Part shown: in pieces, positions 1 through 8,169 of the stretch
How the letters are laid out: each line of letters opens with the position of its first letter
Position numbering within the stretch: the stretch's first letter is position 1
NCBI GenBank assembly: GCA_030672945.1
Contig: DAOVFL010000029.1
Span: forward strand, 1 to 9,001
DNA from: Candidatus Bathyarchaeota archaeon
GTDB taxonomy: Archaea; Thermoproteota; Bathyarchaeia; Bathyarchaeales; Bathycorpusculaceae
Direction of reading: 5' to 3'
DNA length: 9,001 nt
The notes under the pieces: model-generated
Database searches by the model: none
What the model saw: only the letters and a program-made list of their open reading frames with translations
Told to the model about the DNA's origin: nothing
Position numbers and translations under genes: made by a program

Positions 1-75
1 CACTTGCGATATTCAAACGCAACCTCAATGTTTATAGTGAAATTATCAAGTGTAAAAGGAATTCTTCAGTGTAAT
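1..75. other. Window edge beyond scpA, unassigned
   Basis: This short stretch lies past the scpA stop codon. On the plus strand two frames run open from the window edge, one to a TAA at 72-74 and one to a TAA at 79-81, so the tail of a convergent gene is possible. On the minus strand one frame is open from about 66 to the edge but has no ATG, GTG or TTG in it. None is long enough to recognise, and no scpB-like sequence is visible. Confidence 0.3.
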
Positions 76-768
76 TCATAATTGTTCGGTTTCCATGGAA
101 GTAAGGTTGATGGTTATGTATATCTCATCGGATCCCTCATCTTGCCACAGGTTTATCCTTCCATTCTGCGCTAAAAACAACAAAAGAATGAATGTGCGGA
201 TGGTCTCCAATCGTCCGTTATCTTTCACTAAAGTGGAAAACTCTATTATTCCTGTTCCTTTCACCATCTGAAAAAGAGAGGAGTAGAGCTTTTTCATTTG
301 CAGTTCAATTTCCATCAAGTATAGATCTAGTTGCGGTAGAAAATCAGAGGGAGTTGGAAGTATAGGTTCTGCAACAATCTTTTGTAGACAAACGAGTTTC
401 TCACCTTTTAAAACATCGTCCAGAACTTCCAGTAGATGCCGTATGGTTGTTGAAGTTAATTCATGTCTTAACGGTAGAAATAAGGGTGGAGGGAGAAAGT
501 CCTTTGGAGGTTTTGGTGGCGACGGGGGTTCTTCAAGTTTTAGCAGAAGCTTTGACTTCATTAAGTATATGAGAGCTGAAGAATCCAAGGCTACACCTGA
601 CGCTCTAAAGTCCACCTGACCCGTTTTTTCCATTTCTGCAAGAAATGATGTGAGCAAATATGCAATGTTGATGTTCCAAGGTGCAAGTTTTTCAAGTTTA
701 CGAAACTCAAAGAGAATATTCCAGGGAGGACGCATATAAAATGGTTTTTTGATGGTTACAGAGGGCAT
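76..768 (-). CDS. scpA: ScpA, kleisin subunit of the SMC condensin complex
   Basis: Probable kleisin that bridges the two head domains of an SMC dimer and helps close the ring that compacts and segregates the chromosome in the cytoplasm. The 230-residue protein has the ScpA layout. An N-terminal helical part (about 14-76) contains PWNI at 15-18 and 30-33 and the conserved stretch GQVDFRASGVALDSSALIY (50-68), which is the SMC-neck-binding region in this family. A very proline-rich linker follows at 79-99. The C-terminus (about 172-222) is a probable winged helix with the RxxxIxxFxxLL-LAxxGxIxLxQ pattern that binds the partner SMC head. Length is normal to slightly short for archaeal ScpA. The ATG shares its first base with the smc stop (TAATG) and has a good GAGGTG eight bases upstream, so translation is probably coupled to smc. 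No scpB follows before the window edge. Confidence 0.93.
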   Translation of the reverse strand: MPSVTIKKPFYMRPPWNILFEFRKLEKLAPWNINIAYLLTSFLAEMEKTGQVDFRASGVALDSSALIYLMKSKLLLKLEEPPSPPKPPKDFLPPPLFLPLRHELTSTTIRHLLEVLDDVLKGEKLVCLQKIVAEPILPTPSDFLPQLDLYLMEIELQMKKLYSSLFQMVKGTGIIEFSTLVKDNGRLETIRTFILLLFLAQNGRINLWQDEGSDEIYITINLTSMETEQL

Positions 769-3700
769 TAGCTTGGCACCTCTAGAAATCTTGCTGAAAT
801 GACATTTGAGACTCCGTTACGTTCATAAACTCCATAGACTTTTTGCGCCTTGTTCAACATTTCAGGCTTCAACGTAATAACTATAAACTGGGTTTTCTCA
901 GACTCGTCCAAGAGTAGGTTAGCTAGTTTTGACACATGGAAAGCATCTAGATGCGCATCTATCTCATCGAGAATATAGAAAGTGGCGGGAGTAAACTCCT
1001 TTAGGGCGAATATAAAGGAAATAGCGGCAACTGAACGTTCACCGCCGCTGGCTCCACTTACTACAATTGAAGGCTTGTTTGGAAACTGAACAATCATATC
1101 TATGCCGCCTAAGAAGGGATCATCCACGTTTTCAAGCTCTAATGTGGCATCTCCACCTCCAGTAATCTTTGTGAAGTATTTTCGGAGATTTCGATTTATT
1201 TTTTCGAAGGCCTCCATGAAAACCTTACGTTTTTTACGTTCAACTTCATCCATAAATTGCACGATTACCTGTTTTTCCCTTTCAAGTTCGTTCAACCTTA
1301 AAGAAAGGTCCTTATAGCGTGAAATCTGTTCAGCATAGTGGGATAAGGCTAGCTGGTTTACCGCACCTATTCTTTCAAGTTCTAACTGCATCATCTTCAT
1401 AGATGTCTCGGCTTCTTCAACCTGTTTCAGCGTTATCTCCAACGGCTGCTCATACCCAAATCGTCTAAGCTGATTTTGATGCTGCTCAAGCTGCAGTAAC
1501 GACGTTTGAATTTTCAGTTGAAGCTGATTTAACAAACGATCAGCCGGTTCATATTCTGAGTCAAGCTTCTGCAGTTCTTTATCTACATCATCTATTTTAG
1601 CTGTAAACCTTTTAGTTTCTTCTCTTGCTGACAAAACGGTCTTGGAGAGTTCAATGCGGGTTTTTTCCAGTTCTGTTAGTTCATGATTTAGCGATTCTCT
1701 TTCCTGCAATGCAGCTCCCACTTCCTTTTCAACTTTTCTTAACTGTTGCTCAACTTTTGAGAGTTGAATTTTTGCATTTTTATATCCAACCCTTAAAACG
1801 TTGTCGAATTGTGATTGAAGCGTTAAGATTTCTGTTTGAATCGTACCCAGTTTCTGCCTTAAAGTAATTATTTCTTCAGCTAACTTTTCCCTTTCAATCT
1901 CCATTCCTTGGATGTGAGACGGATCTGCCCTCTTTCTCAACCCAGTCAGTTCCTTCTGAAGTCTTCTCATCTTTTTTTGAAGGGAACTTCTTTCAGCCCC
2001 GTGAATCCACATACTAGCTTTATTGTCTTCGATCTCCTTCTCAAAACGTGCAATATGATTACCCACTCGTTTAATATTGGCTTTTGATCTTCTAGCGCTT
2101 CTTTTAACTCTGGCTATCTCACTGTCAAGTGTGGTAATAGCCTGAGACAATCTGGCAATCTCGATCCGAGTTCTGTCAATGTCTTCTTCAAAAGTGGTGA
2201 TATCACTGTTTCTTCTAAGAAGATGCTGCTGGAGGGCTCCGACAGCTTCATCAAGGCTTTTGATTGCTGCTTCACTTGGAATAATAGTTGAAAAGTCTAT
2301 TGGGGCACGATAGTAACCGCTTTCAAGAGCACCGCCAGCTTCATACAGGTCTCCGTTAACTGTGACGGCGCGGTAGCCTTTGCTGGATAATGTTAATGCA
2401 GTCTTGTCATCTGAGACTATTAGTGTGTCGCCAAAGACGAAATTTACAGCCGGCTCATATTGTTTTACACATTTTATAAAAAATGAAGCTACTCCGTCAA
2501 CCCCTTTTATTTTCGGGGTTTCTAAAAACTTGGGATTGAGTATTCCTTCAGTTAATATTATTTTGATTCTCCCAAGCTTCATTTTTCTTAATATTTCCGT
2601 ACACATGAAAGCAGAGTCAAAATCCTTCACTACTAGTGCATCAAGCCATCCTGATGCTGCAGCTTCTATTGCTTGCTTATGTATTTTGTTCACTTTGATA
2701 AGGTTACGTAACCTACCGTATACGCCTGGGATAACACCTAACTCACCTAGTTCTTCTATGCTTCTTAGGGTCTTCTCTTCTGTTGCTACTGTTGCTACAA
2801 GTTCTCTTTGTGTTGCAAACTCCACAACAGCTTCTCTTGCTGATTCAGCTATTTTTCCAGCTTCAGTTATTTCCGTCTCTACAGCTCCTTTTTGCATAAT
2901 CATCCGTTCAAGGATCCGTTCCAAGTTTTTTAGTCGAGTTTTCTGTTCGTCCTGAACTTTTTTAAGTTCAGTTAATGAATTTTCCAGTTCGTTGAACGTT
3001 GCTGCCATTCTTTCTTTGCGTGTAGTTAGGTTTTTGAGTCTTCTTCTACGGATTTTGATGGCTTCTCGGCTTTTTGCATTTTCGGATCTTAAGAGTGTAA
3101 GCTTTTCATAGTATTCGTCAAGTTGATGCTCGATTTCATGAATTCTTCTGCTGTTTTCTCCGATCTTTTCCCAGAGTTCAGCTGCCTCTCCTGCAAGAGT
3201 GTCATGTTCAGCCTGTTTATTACTTATCTCATTAGATCTGTTTTCATATTTGCGTCTTAAGCGTCTGATTCTTAGTCGGTTTTCATGAATTTCCTTTTTG
3301 ATAGATTCGTACTGTTGATGGTTGTTTTCACTAATTCGCCTTAAACCTTCAAGGCTAGCTGTTCCAGAGCTTATTTTTGTTGTTAATTCTATTATTTTCG
3401 ACTTCAATTCACCGATTTTTATTTGAACTCTTAATACTTGTGAACCGCCTTCTTCAACCACTTCCGAGCTTAGTTTCCGCCATTCACCTTCCATTTCTCT
3501 TCTCTTAGATTTGAATTGCTCCCGTAGCTGCCTTAATTTATCAACTCTAGTTTTAACTTTATCAGCTTGAGAGGAGACCTCTTTTATTCTCTTCTTTATC
3601 TGTGCTATGTCGTGCGACAACTTTACAGATTCAAACTTTTTAATCTCGCTTTCGATGGAAGCATACCTCAAAAGTTCATTACGTTCTCTTTCAAGGGCAT

Positions 3701-4319
3701 CTACTCTTTTCTGAACCTCATCTATTCTACCCATAGCCATGCGTATCGAAAGGTCTGCTTTCTGTAGTTTTTCTTCAGCATCAGCTTTTTCAGCGTCGTA
3801 TTGTGCTATTCCAACTAAGTTCTCAATGATTTTCCTGCGCTCAAAAGAGGAGATTTCTGTTAGTCGTGTTATTGTGCCTTGCATGATTATGTTTTGGCTT
3901 GTAGAGCTTATTCCAGCCATGGAAAGGACTTCTAGAATGTGTGTTCTAGATATTCTTCTGCCGTTAAGCCTATACACGCTTTGACCGTTTCTCTGAACTT
4001 CACGGGAGATTGTGACGGTTGTCGTATCAACTGGTATGCGACCATCTGAATTATCAAACTGAATTATAGCCTTAGCTTTTTTCGCCCTTTCCAATCCAGC
4101 CTTCTCAGAACCGTGGAAAATTAGTTTGGCGGCGCTTTCCGCACGGAGCCTCTTCGTGCTTAACTCGCCTAAAGAGAATAAAACTGCGTCCATAATATTT
4201 GTTTTACCACTTCCGTTTGGACCTGTAACTGCTGTGAAACCCTTATTTAGAATTACTTTAACGTTTTTAGGTCCAAATGATTTGAAGCCTTTAAGTTCTA
4301 TTTTTTTGATGTAGGGCAT
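768..4319 (-). CDS. smc: Chromosome segregation protein SMC
   Basis: Complete 1183-residue SMC ATPase, the usual family length. It dimerises through a central hinge, and its N- and C-terminal halves fold back to form an ABC-type head that hydrolyses ATP to move or hold DNA. Visible parts in order: Walker A GPNGSGKTN (33-41); arginine-containing loop near 57-60; Q-loop in NIIMQGTIT (143-151); a long charged coiled coil (about 175-520) with Arg/Lys-rich patches; hinge with its glycine-rich edges (about 524-665, including LGVIPGVYGRL and GYRAVTVNGDLYEAGG); return coiled coil (about 680-1030); ABC signature SGASGGERS (1088-1096); Walker B plus D-loop FYILDEIDAHLD (1114-1125) with catalytic E1119; and the switch region ITLKPEML, close to the archaeal form. 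The start follows a purine-rich AGGGGTGAG. It is the first gene of a two-gene unit with scpA and is separated from the upstream Hdr gene by an AT-rich gap. No frameshift or truncation is seen. Confidence 0.97.
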   Translation of the reverse strand: MPYIKKIELKGFKSFGPKNVKVILNKGFTAVTGPNGSGKTNIMDAVLFSLGELSTKRLRAESAAKLIFHGSEKAGLERAKKAKAIIQFDNSDGRIPVDTTTVTISREVQRNGQSVYRLNGRRISRTHILEVLSMAGISSTSQNIIMQGTITRLTEISSFERRKIIENLVGIAQYDAEKADAEEKLQKADLSIRMAMGRIDEVQKRVDALERERNELLRYASIESEIKKFESVKLSHDIAQIKKRIKEVSSQADKVKTRVDKLRQLREQFKSKRREMEGEWRKLSSEVVEEGGSQVLRVQIKIGELKSKIIELTTKISSGTASLEGLRRISENNHQQYESIKKEIHENRLRIRRLRRKYENRSNEISNKQAEHDTLAGEAAELWEKIGENSRRIHEIEHQLDEYYEKLTLLRSENAKSREAIKIRRRRLKNLTTRKERMAATFNELENSLTELKKVQDEQKTRLKNLERILERMIMQKGAVETEITEAGKIAESAREAVVEFATQRELVATVATEEKTLRSIEELGELGVIPGVYGRLRNLIKVNKIHKQAIEAAASGWLDALVVKDFDSAFMCTEILRKMKLGRIKIILTEGILNPKFLETPKIKGVDGVASFFIKCVKQYEPAVNFVFGDTLIVSDDKTALTLSSKGYRAVTVNGDLYEAGGALESGYYRAPIDFSTIIPSEAAIKSLDEAVGALQQHLLRRNSDITTFEEDIDRTRIEIARLSQAITTLDSEIARVKRSARRSKANIKRVGNHIARFEKEIEDNKASMWIHGAERSSLQKKMRRLQKELTGLRKRADPSHIQGMEIEREKLAEEIITLRQKLGTIQTEILTLQSQFDNVLRVGYKNAKIQLSKVEQQLRKVEKEVGAALQERESLNHELTELEKTRIELSKTVLSAREETKRFTAKIDDVDKELQKLDSEYEPADRLLNQLQLKIQTSLLQLEQHQNQLRRFGYEQPLEITLKQVEEAETSMKMMQLELERIGAVNQLALSHYAEQISRYKDLSLRLNELEREKQVIVQFMDEVERKKRKVFMEAFEKINRNLRKYFTKITGGGDATLELENVDDPFLGGIDMIVQFPNKPSIVVSGASGGERSVAAISFIFALKEFTPATFYILDEIDAHLDAFHVSKLANLLLDESEKTQFIVITLKPEMLNKAQKVYGVYERNGVSNVISARFLEVPS
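777..782 (-). promoter_or_regulatory. Ribosome binding site of scpA inside the smc 3' end
   Basis: The minus strand reads GAGGTG here, within the codons for the last residues of SMC (LEVPS), eight bases before the scpA ATG. It matches the core of the anti-Shine-Dalgarno complement and fixes the scpA start. With the TAATG overlap it supports coupled translation of SMC and ScpA. Confidence 0.75.
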
Positions 4320-4400
4320 CTGATTTAGCCCTCACCCCTCTTATCAGCATACAGTTCCTAATTATAGGTAATTCTATAGGATTTTTCTATAATAAATTAA
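4320..4400 (-). promoter_or_regulatory. Probable smc promoter and leader
   Basis: Upstream of the smc ATG the minus strand carries AGGGGTGAG (4339-4331), a near match to the Shine-Dalgarno sequence but about 12 bases from the start. Farther up are two AT-rich blocks, CCTATAATTAGG (4368-4357) and TTTATTATAGAAAAA (4395-4381), either of which could be the TATA box. The short word TATAG or CTATA recurs three times within 4364-4391. The exact box cannot be fixed by eye. Confidence 0.35.
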
Positions 4401-4510
4401 CTCATATGAATTGTCTTCATTTTTCTTTGCGTAGTTCATTATTTGTGAACATATCTTTCAGTCTTGAAGTAATAATCATAGTTTGTAGTTTAGATGTGTA
4501 GAATCTCGAA

Positions 4511-4540
4511 TTTTTTAATTTAATTCATAGAATTAAAAAA
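4511..4540 (-). terminator. Probable terminator of the HdrC-HdrB gene
   Basis: TTTTTTAATT (4511-4520) and AATTAAAAAA (4531-4540) form a perfect 10-bp inverted repeat around a 10-base spacer. A shorter alternative stem, TAATTC with GAATTA (4521-4535), sits inside. Read on the minus strand, the element lies 36 bases past the stop of the Hdr gene and contains a run of six T, as expected for archaeal T-tract termination. It separates this transcript from smc, which lies downstream on the same strand. Confidence 0.55.
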
Positions 4541-4576
4541 CTCTTGTACTTTTGCAGAACTTGGGTTGAAGGTATA

Positions 4577-5698
4577 TTATAAAACAAGTGAAAGAACTTC
4601 TACTACGTCCAACACTTGAATTTTCCCTTCAAGTCCAGTGGTTTTAACAGCATCTTCCAGAGTTAAGAGACAGAAGGGACAAGCAGTCGTCAATATTTCT
4701 GCGCCGGATTCAACAGCATCCCTTACACGGATTTCTGATAGACGTTCACCAGGAATGTCAATCCACATCCTTCCACCTCCTCCTTCACAGCAAAGGCTTC
4801 TCTCCCTCGAACGGTCGAACTCCAGCAGTGTTACGCCTGGTACGCTTTCAATAACCTTTCTAGGTTCATCATAAATGCCGTTTTGTTTACCTAAGAAGCA
4901 TGGATCATGGTAGATGATCTTTTTGTTCAATTTCTTTGAAAACGTGAGTCTCTCATTTTCAATTAGATTGGCAAGCAGTTGTGTATAATGCTGAACTTCA
5001 AAGCTTGTTTTCCCATATCGGTTTTTAAATGCGTGAAAAGCATGTGGACAGCTCGTAACAACTCGTTTTACATTGTATTTATTGAAATTCTTCATGTTCT
5101 CCTCAACTAAAAACTCGAATAAGCCCTTTTCTCCCATCCCGTAGACTTCACTTCCACAACAGTTTTCCTCATAGCCTAAAATACCAAAGTCCACCTTAGC
5201 CTTTTCAAAACATCTTACAAGGCCTTTAGCTATTTCTTGCACCCTTGGATCGTAAGCTGGTGTGCAGCCTACAAAGTATAAGGTTTCAGCACCCTGTGAG
5301 ATGTGCTTAATGTCTAAATCTTGAGTCCACTCAGATCTTTTGCTCCTTATCCTTCCCCATGGGTTACCGTTCTTGAAAATGCTCTCCAATGCATCTCGCA
5401 TAGTAGGTGCAATCTGTCCTTCCTCAACGGCGAGACTTCGAATATCTATTAAAAATTCAAAAGGGCTTAATTCCTTTGGGCATCTGACGCCGCATGTTGA
5501 ACAGGTTGTGCAGCTCCATAACTCATTTTGCGGATGTACAACTAACTTGCCTGTTATGGCAACCTCTCGCATATACTGTCTAATATTTAAGTTTGCTTTT
5601 CTGGAAACAGGACAACTTCCAGTACACATTCCACATTGGATGCATTCAAGCAACTTATGTTTTTGAATAAGCTCCTGAGCATTCATTTTCCATGTCAC
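4577..5698 (-). CDS. HdrC-HdrB fusion (HdrD-like), iron-sulfur CCG-domain protein
   Basis: Soluble iron-sulfur protein resembling the catalytic HdrD or fused HdrC-HdrB part of heterodisulfide reductases. Residues 1-100 are HdrC-like, with two [4Fe-4S] motifs: C19-x2-C22-x2-C25-x3-C29-P and C63-x2-C66-x2-C69-x3-C73-P. Two CCG domains follow. The first has C145, C180-C181 and C217. The second has C267, C303-C304, C340 and C343, with the typical GGGGRMW after the cysteine pair. In HdrB these cysteines hold non-cubane clusters that reduce a disulfide or similar substrate. The last cysteine of the first CCG motif is missing (CPHA where CPHC is usual), and the second pair reads CCE instead of CCG. 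No membrane segment is visible, and no HdrE partner is present. The start could be the GTG at 5698 or the ATG at 5686; neither has a clear Shine-Dalgarno. It is divergent from hdrA, so the two products are probable partners. The true substrate is unknown: methanogen-type CoM-CoB, another disulfide, or a 2-hydroxyacid dehydrogenase-like partner are all possible. Confidence 0.9.
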   Translation of the reverse strand: MTWKMNAQELIQKHKLLECIQCGMCTGSCPVSRKANLNIRQYMREVAITGKLVVHPQNELWSCTTCSTCGVRCPKELSPFEFLIDIRSLAVEEGQIAPTMRDALESIFKNGNPWGRIRSKRSEWTQDLDIKHISQGAETLYFVGCTPAYDPRVQEIAKGLVRCFEKAKVDFGILGYEENCCGSEVYGMGEKGLFEFLVEENMKNFNKYNVKRVVTSCPHAFHAFKNRYGKTSFEVQHYTQLLANLIENERLTFSKKLNKKIIYHDPCFLGKQNGIYDEPRKVIESVPGVTLLEFDRSRERSLCCEGGGGRMWIDIPGERLSEIRVRDAVESGAEILTTACPFCLLTLEDAVKTTGLEGKIQVLDVVEVLSLVL

Positions 5699-5770
5699 GT
5701 TTAGCTAAAATGGGAACATAAGATTTTTTAAGCGTTTTCCTTAGTATGAATCAAAATAACCAAGGAAAAT
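5699..5770. promoter_or_regulatory. Divergent promoter region between the two Hdr genes
   Basis: The two Hdr genes start within 100 bp of each other. A TTTTTTAA block (5724-5731), read as TTAAAAAA on the minus strand, is the only strong TATA-like sequence here. On the minus strand it would place transcription start near 5700, giving a leaderless GTG transcript or a leader of about 12-16 bases to the ATG at 5686. On the plus strand it would start transcription near 5755, ahead of the hdrA ribosome binding site. A single shared box suggests co-regulation; this is inferred from position only. Confidence 0.45.
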
Positions 5771-5776
5771 GGAGAT
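5771..5776 (+). promoter_or_regulatory. Ribosome binding site deciding the hdrA start
   Basis: GGAGAT lies eight bases before the ATG at 5785. The earlier in-frame ATG at 5746 has no purine-rich site before it, and the 13 residues it would add (rich in Asn, Gln and Lys) do not look like the start of HdrA, which normally begins just before the PRxGxFVCxCGxNI motif. Confidence 0.65.
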
Positions 5777-5784
5777 TACAATTT

Positions 5785-8169
5785 ATGGAGACAAAGCTGC
5801 CGAGACTCGGTATTTTCGTTTGCGAGTGTGGCGGAAACATAAGCAATGTTGTGGATGTGACGGCTGTTGTGGAAGCTGCTAGAAACTGGAAGGGGGTTGT
5901 CACAGCAAAACATAACACATACCTGTGTTCCAAACCAGCCCAAGAAATGATAATAGACGCAATAAAAAAAGATAATTTGGACAGAATTCTAGTTGCCAGC
6001 TGCACGCCTAGAATGCATCTAGTAACTTTTCAAAGTGTTCTAGAACGTGCAGGCTTGAACCCCTACATGCTTGAGTTCGTGAATATAAGGGAGCAATGCT
6101 CATGGTCGCACGGTCCAAAACTTTCCGAAGAAGCCACAAAGAAAGCCATAACCCTAATCAAAGGCAGCTATGAGCGAAGCAGGGAACTTGAACCCCTAGA
6201 AACCATAAGCGAAAAAGGTTCAAGGGAAATCCTAATTATAGGTGGAGGCATAGCAGGAATAACTGCAGCTCTTGAGCTTGGCTATTTAGGTTTTAAAGTA
6301 CATCTTGTAGAGAGAAAACCAAGCATCGGAGGCAACATGGCAAAATTAACTAAAGTATTTCCAACCCTTGATTGTGCCCAATGCATACTCACTCCGAGAA
6401 TGGCTGAGATCGGGAGAAACCCGAATGTGAATCTGCTTACATATGCTGAGGTTCAAGAAGCTAGTGGTCGTCCCGGCAATTTCAATGTGAAGATTTTCAT
6501 GAAACCTAGAGGCGTAAACGTTGAGAAGTGTAAGAGCTGTAGTATTTGTGCAAAAGTATGTCCAGTAACGGTTCCAGACAAGTTTAATGAAGGTTTATCG
6601 CAGAGAAAAGCTGCATACATAGAGTTTCCACAGGCTGTTCCATCTGCTTATGTTATAGATTTTAACACATGCACAAAATGTGGAAAATGCGAGCAGCTCT
6701 GTCCATCCAAAGCCATAAACTTGGAAGATAAAGGGAAAACAATTGATTTGAATGTAGGCGCGATACTTATGGCTACAGGCTATGAGCTTTACGACGCTCA
6801 TAAGCTTGAGAACTACGGATATGACGTTTACAAAGATGTCATAACCATGATGGATTTAGAAAGGCTTACTTCAGCCTCTGGACCAACAAGCGGCTACGTG
6901 AAAAGAGCTGACGGCAGCGACGTGAGAAGAATGGCTATAGTCCTCTGCGCTGGTTCAAGGGATAAAAATCACATTTCTTACTGCAGCCGAATTTGTTGCA
7001 TGTATGCTTTAAAACAGGCTTTTGTACTTAAGAAAATGCTTGGGATAGATGTATACATTTACTATACAGATATTAGGGCTACAGGTAAGGGTTATGAGGA
7101 GCTCTACTGGCGAGACCAAGAGGCAGGAGTTGTTTTTGTTCGGGGCAAGGTCGCTGAAGTCTGGAAAAATAGAAACGGAAAACTTGTTGTTCTGGCTGAA
7201 GATACTTCAACCGGAAACGTAGCGGAAAAAGAATTCGATTTGGTTGCTTTAGCTACTCCTATGGTTCCACCTGCTGGGCTTAAGGAGCTTGCAGAAAAAA
7301 TGAAGCTTTCTCTGGGTGAAGATGGCTTTATACAAGAGAAGCATCCGAAACTCGACCCAGTTGACTCGCTGATTACTGGAGTTTTTGCATGTGGTTGTGC
7401 CCTAAGCCCAAAGGATGTTCGCGACACTGTTTCTGATGCTTTAGGAGCTGCTGCTAAAGCTTCTTTATTTCTCAAGGATGAATACATCACCACAAGTCCT
7501 GAAAAAGCCTACGTGATTAGAGAGTTATGCGACAGCTGCGGTGTCTGTGTTCAAACATGTCCTTCAAACGCTATAACTATACAAAAGGGAAAAGCCAGAA
7601 TTAACCCCTTTATGTGTACCGGCTGCGGCGCATGCATACCCGTTTGTCCTACAGAGGCTATTGAATTTAAGAATTCAACAACTAAGCAGATAATCGCTCA
7701 CTTGGAGGGTGTACTAAGCGGCAAGGAACCAGATGAAATTAGAATAATTGCTTTTGTTGAAAAAAATGTTGGATATACTGGCATGGACTTTCTAGGGCTT
7801 GACCGCGTCAACTATCCAGAAAACATCCGAATTGTACCTGTTCCATCAACAGCCATCCTAGGCTTAAAACATCTTCTTTACGCCTTTTCTTTTGGAGCTG
7901 ACGGCATCTTAATTATTGAGGGACAGCAAGACATAGATGAAATGTTCACCAAGAAGCGGATGATTGAAATGGGACGTTCACTAGCCGAGTTTGGAATCAA
8001 AGGAATGAGGGTTCGCTACAGCTATGTACCACTACCAGTCTACAAGAAAGCCGCAGATCTATTCATAAGGTTTACCGAAAGAATCAAAAAATTCGGTCCC
8101 TTACCAGCTGAAAAACGTGACGCCATTAAGCAGAAAATTCATAATGAACAAAGAAAACCTGAGAAGTAA
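5785..8169 (+). CDS. hdrA: HdrA with fused, cysteine-free MvhD-like C-terminal domain
   Basis: FAD- and iron-sulfur-containing HdrA subunit, which in Hdr complexes splits or merges electrons between a high- and a low-potential carrier. Numbering from the ATG at 5785 (794 residues; 807 if 5746 is used). The N-terminal HdrA domain has CECGGNI (13-19) and C48, C73 and C105. The FAD domain has GGGIAG (153-158) and LDCAQCILTP (195-204). A ferredoxin-like insert has C249/252/255/259 and C296/299/302/306. The FAD domain resumes with C388, C400, C404 and C405, the pattern of the unusual HdrA cluster. A second ferredoxin part has C582/585/588/592 and C611/614/617/621. Residues about 652-775 follow MvhD/FlpD (IIAF, YPENIRIVPV, FGADGILI, KKFGP), but all of its cluster cysteines are replaced. 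It is divergent from the HdrC-HdrB gene and upstream of etfB. QmoB of sulfate reducers also joins HdrA-like and MvhD-like parts, so a QmoB-type role is an alternative. Family assignment is firm; the physiological partner is not. Confidence 0.95.
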   Translation: METKLPRLGIFVCECGGNISNVVDVTAVVEAARNWKGVVTAKHNTYLCSKPAQEMIIDAIKKDNLDRILVASCTPRMHLVTFQSVLERAGLNPYMLEFVNIREQCSWSHGPKLSEEATKKAITLIKGSYERSRELEPLETISEKGSREILIIGGGIAGITAALELGYLGFKVHLVERKPSIGGNMAKLTKVFPTLDCAQCILTPRMAEIGRNPNVNLLTYAEVQEASGRPGNFNVKIFMKPRGVNVEKCKSCSICAKVCPVTVPDKFNEGLSQRKAAYIEFPQAVPSAYVIDFNTCTKCGKCEQLCPSKAINLEDKGKTIDLNVGAILMATGYELYDAHKLENYGYDVYKDVITMMDLERLTSASGPTSGYVKRADGSDVRRMAIVLCAGSRDKNHISYCSRICCMYALKQAFVLKKMLGIDVYIYYTDIRATGKGYEELYWRDQEAGVVFVRGKVAEVWKNRNGKLVVLAEDTSTGNVAEKEFDLVALATPMVPPAGLKELAEKMKLSLGEDGFIQEKHPKLDPVDSLITGVFACGCALSPKDVRDTVSDALGAAAKASLFLKDEYITTSPEKAYVIRELCDSCGVCVQTCPSNAITIQKGKARINPFMCTGCGACIPVCPTEAIEFKNSTTKQIIAHLEGVLSGKEPDEIRIIAFVEKNVGYTGMDFLGLDRVNYPENIRIVPVPSTAILGLKHLLYAFSFGADGILIIEGQQDIDEMFTKKRMIEMGRSLAEFGIKGMRVRYSYVPLPVYKKAADLFIRFTERIKKFGPLPAEKRDAIKQKIHNEQRKPEK

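Noticed and set aside
32..79. 15-codon minus-strand frame whose ATG overlaps the scpA stop (ATGA), as scpB might
   Set aside because: It stops after 15 codons and does not resemble ScpB.
2380..2955. 191-codon plus-strand frame opposite smc
   Set aside because: It lies wholly inside the well-supported SMC hinge and coiled-coil coding region, has no recognisable motif and is rich in Ser/Ile/Leu, as expected of an antisense shadow.
7104..7493. 129-codon minus-strand frame opposite hdrA
   Set aside because: It is antisense to conserved HdrA sequence and shows no family motif.
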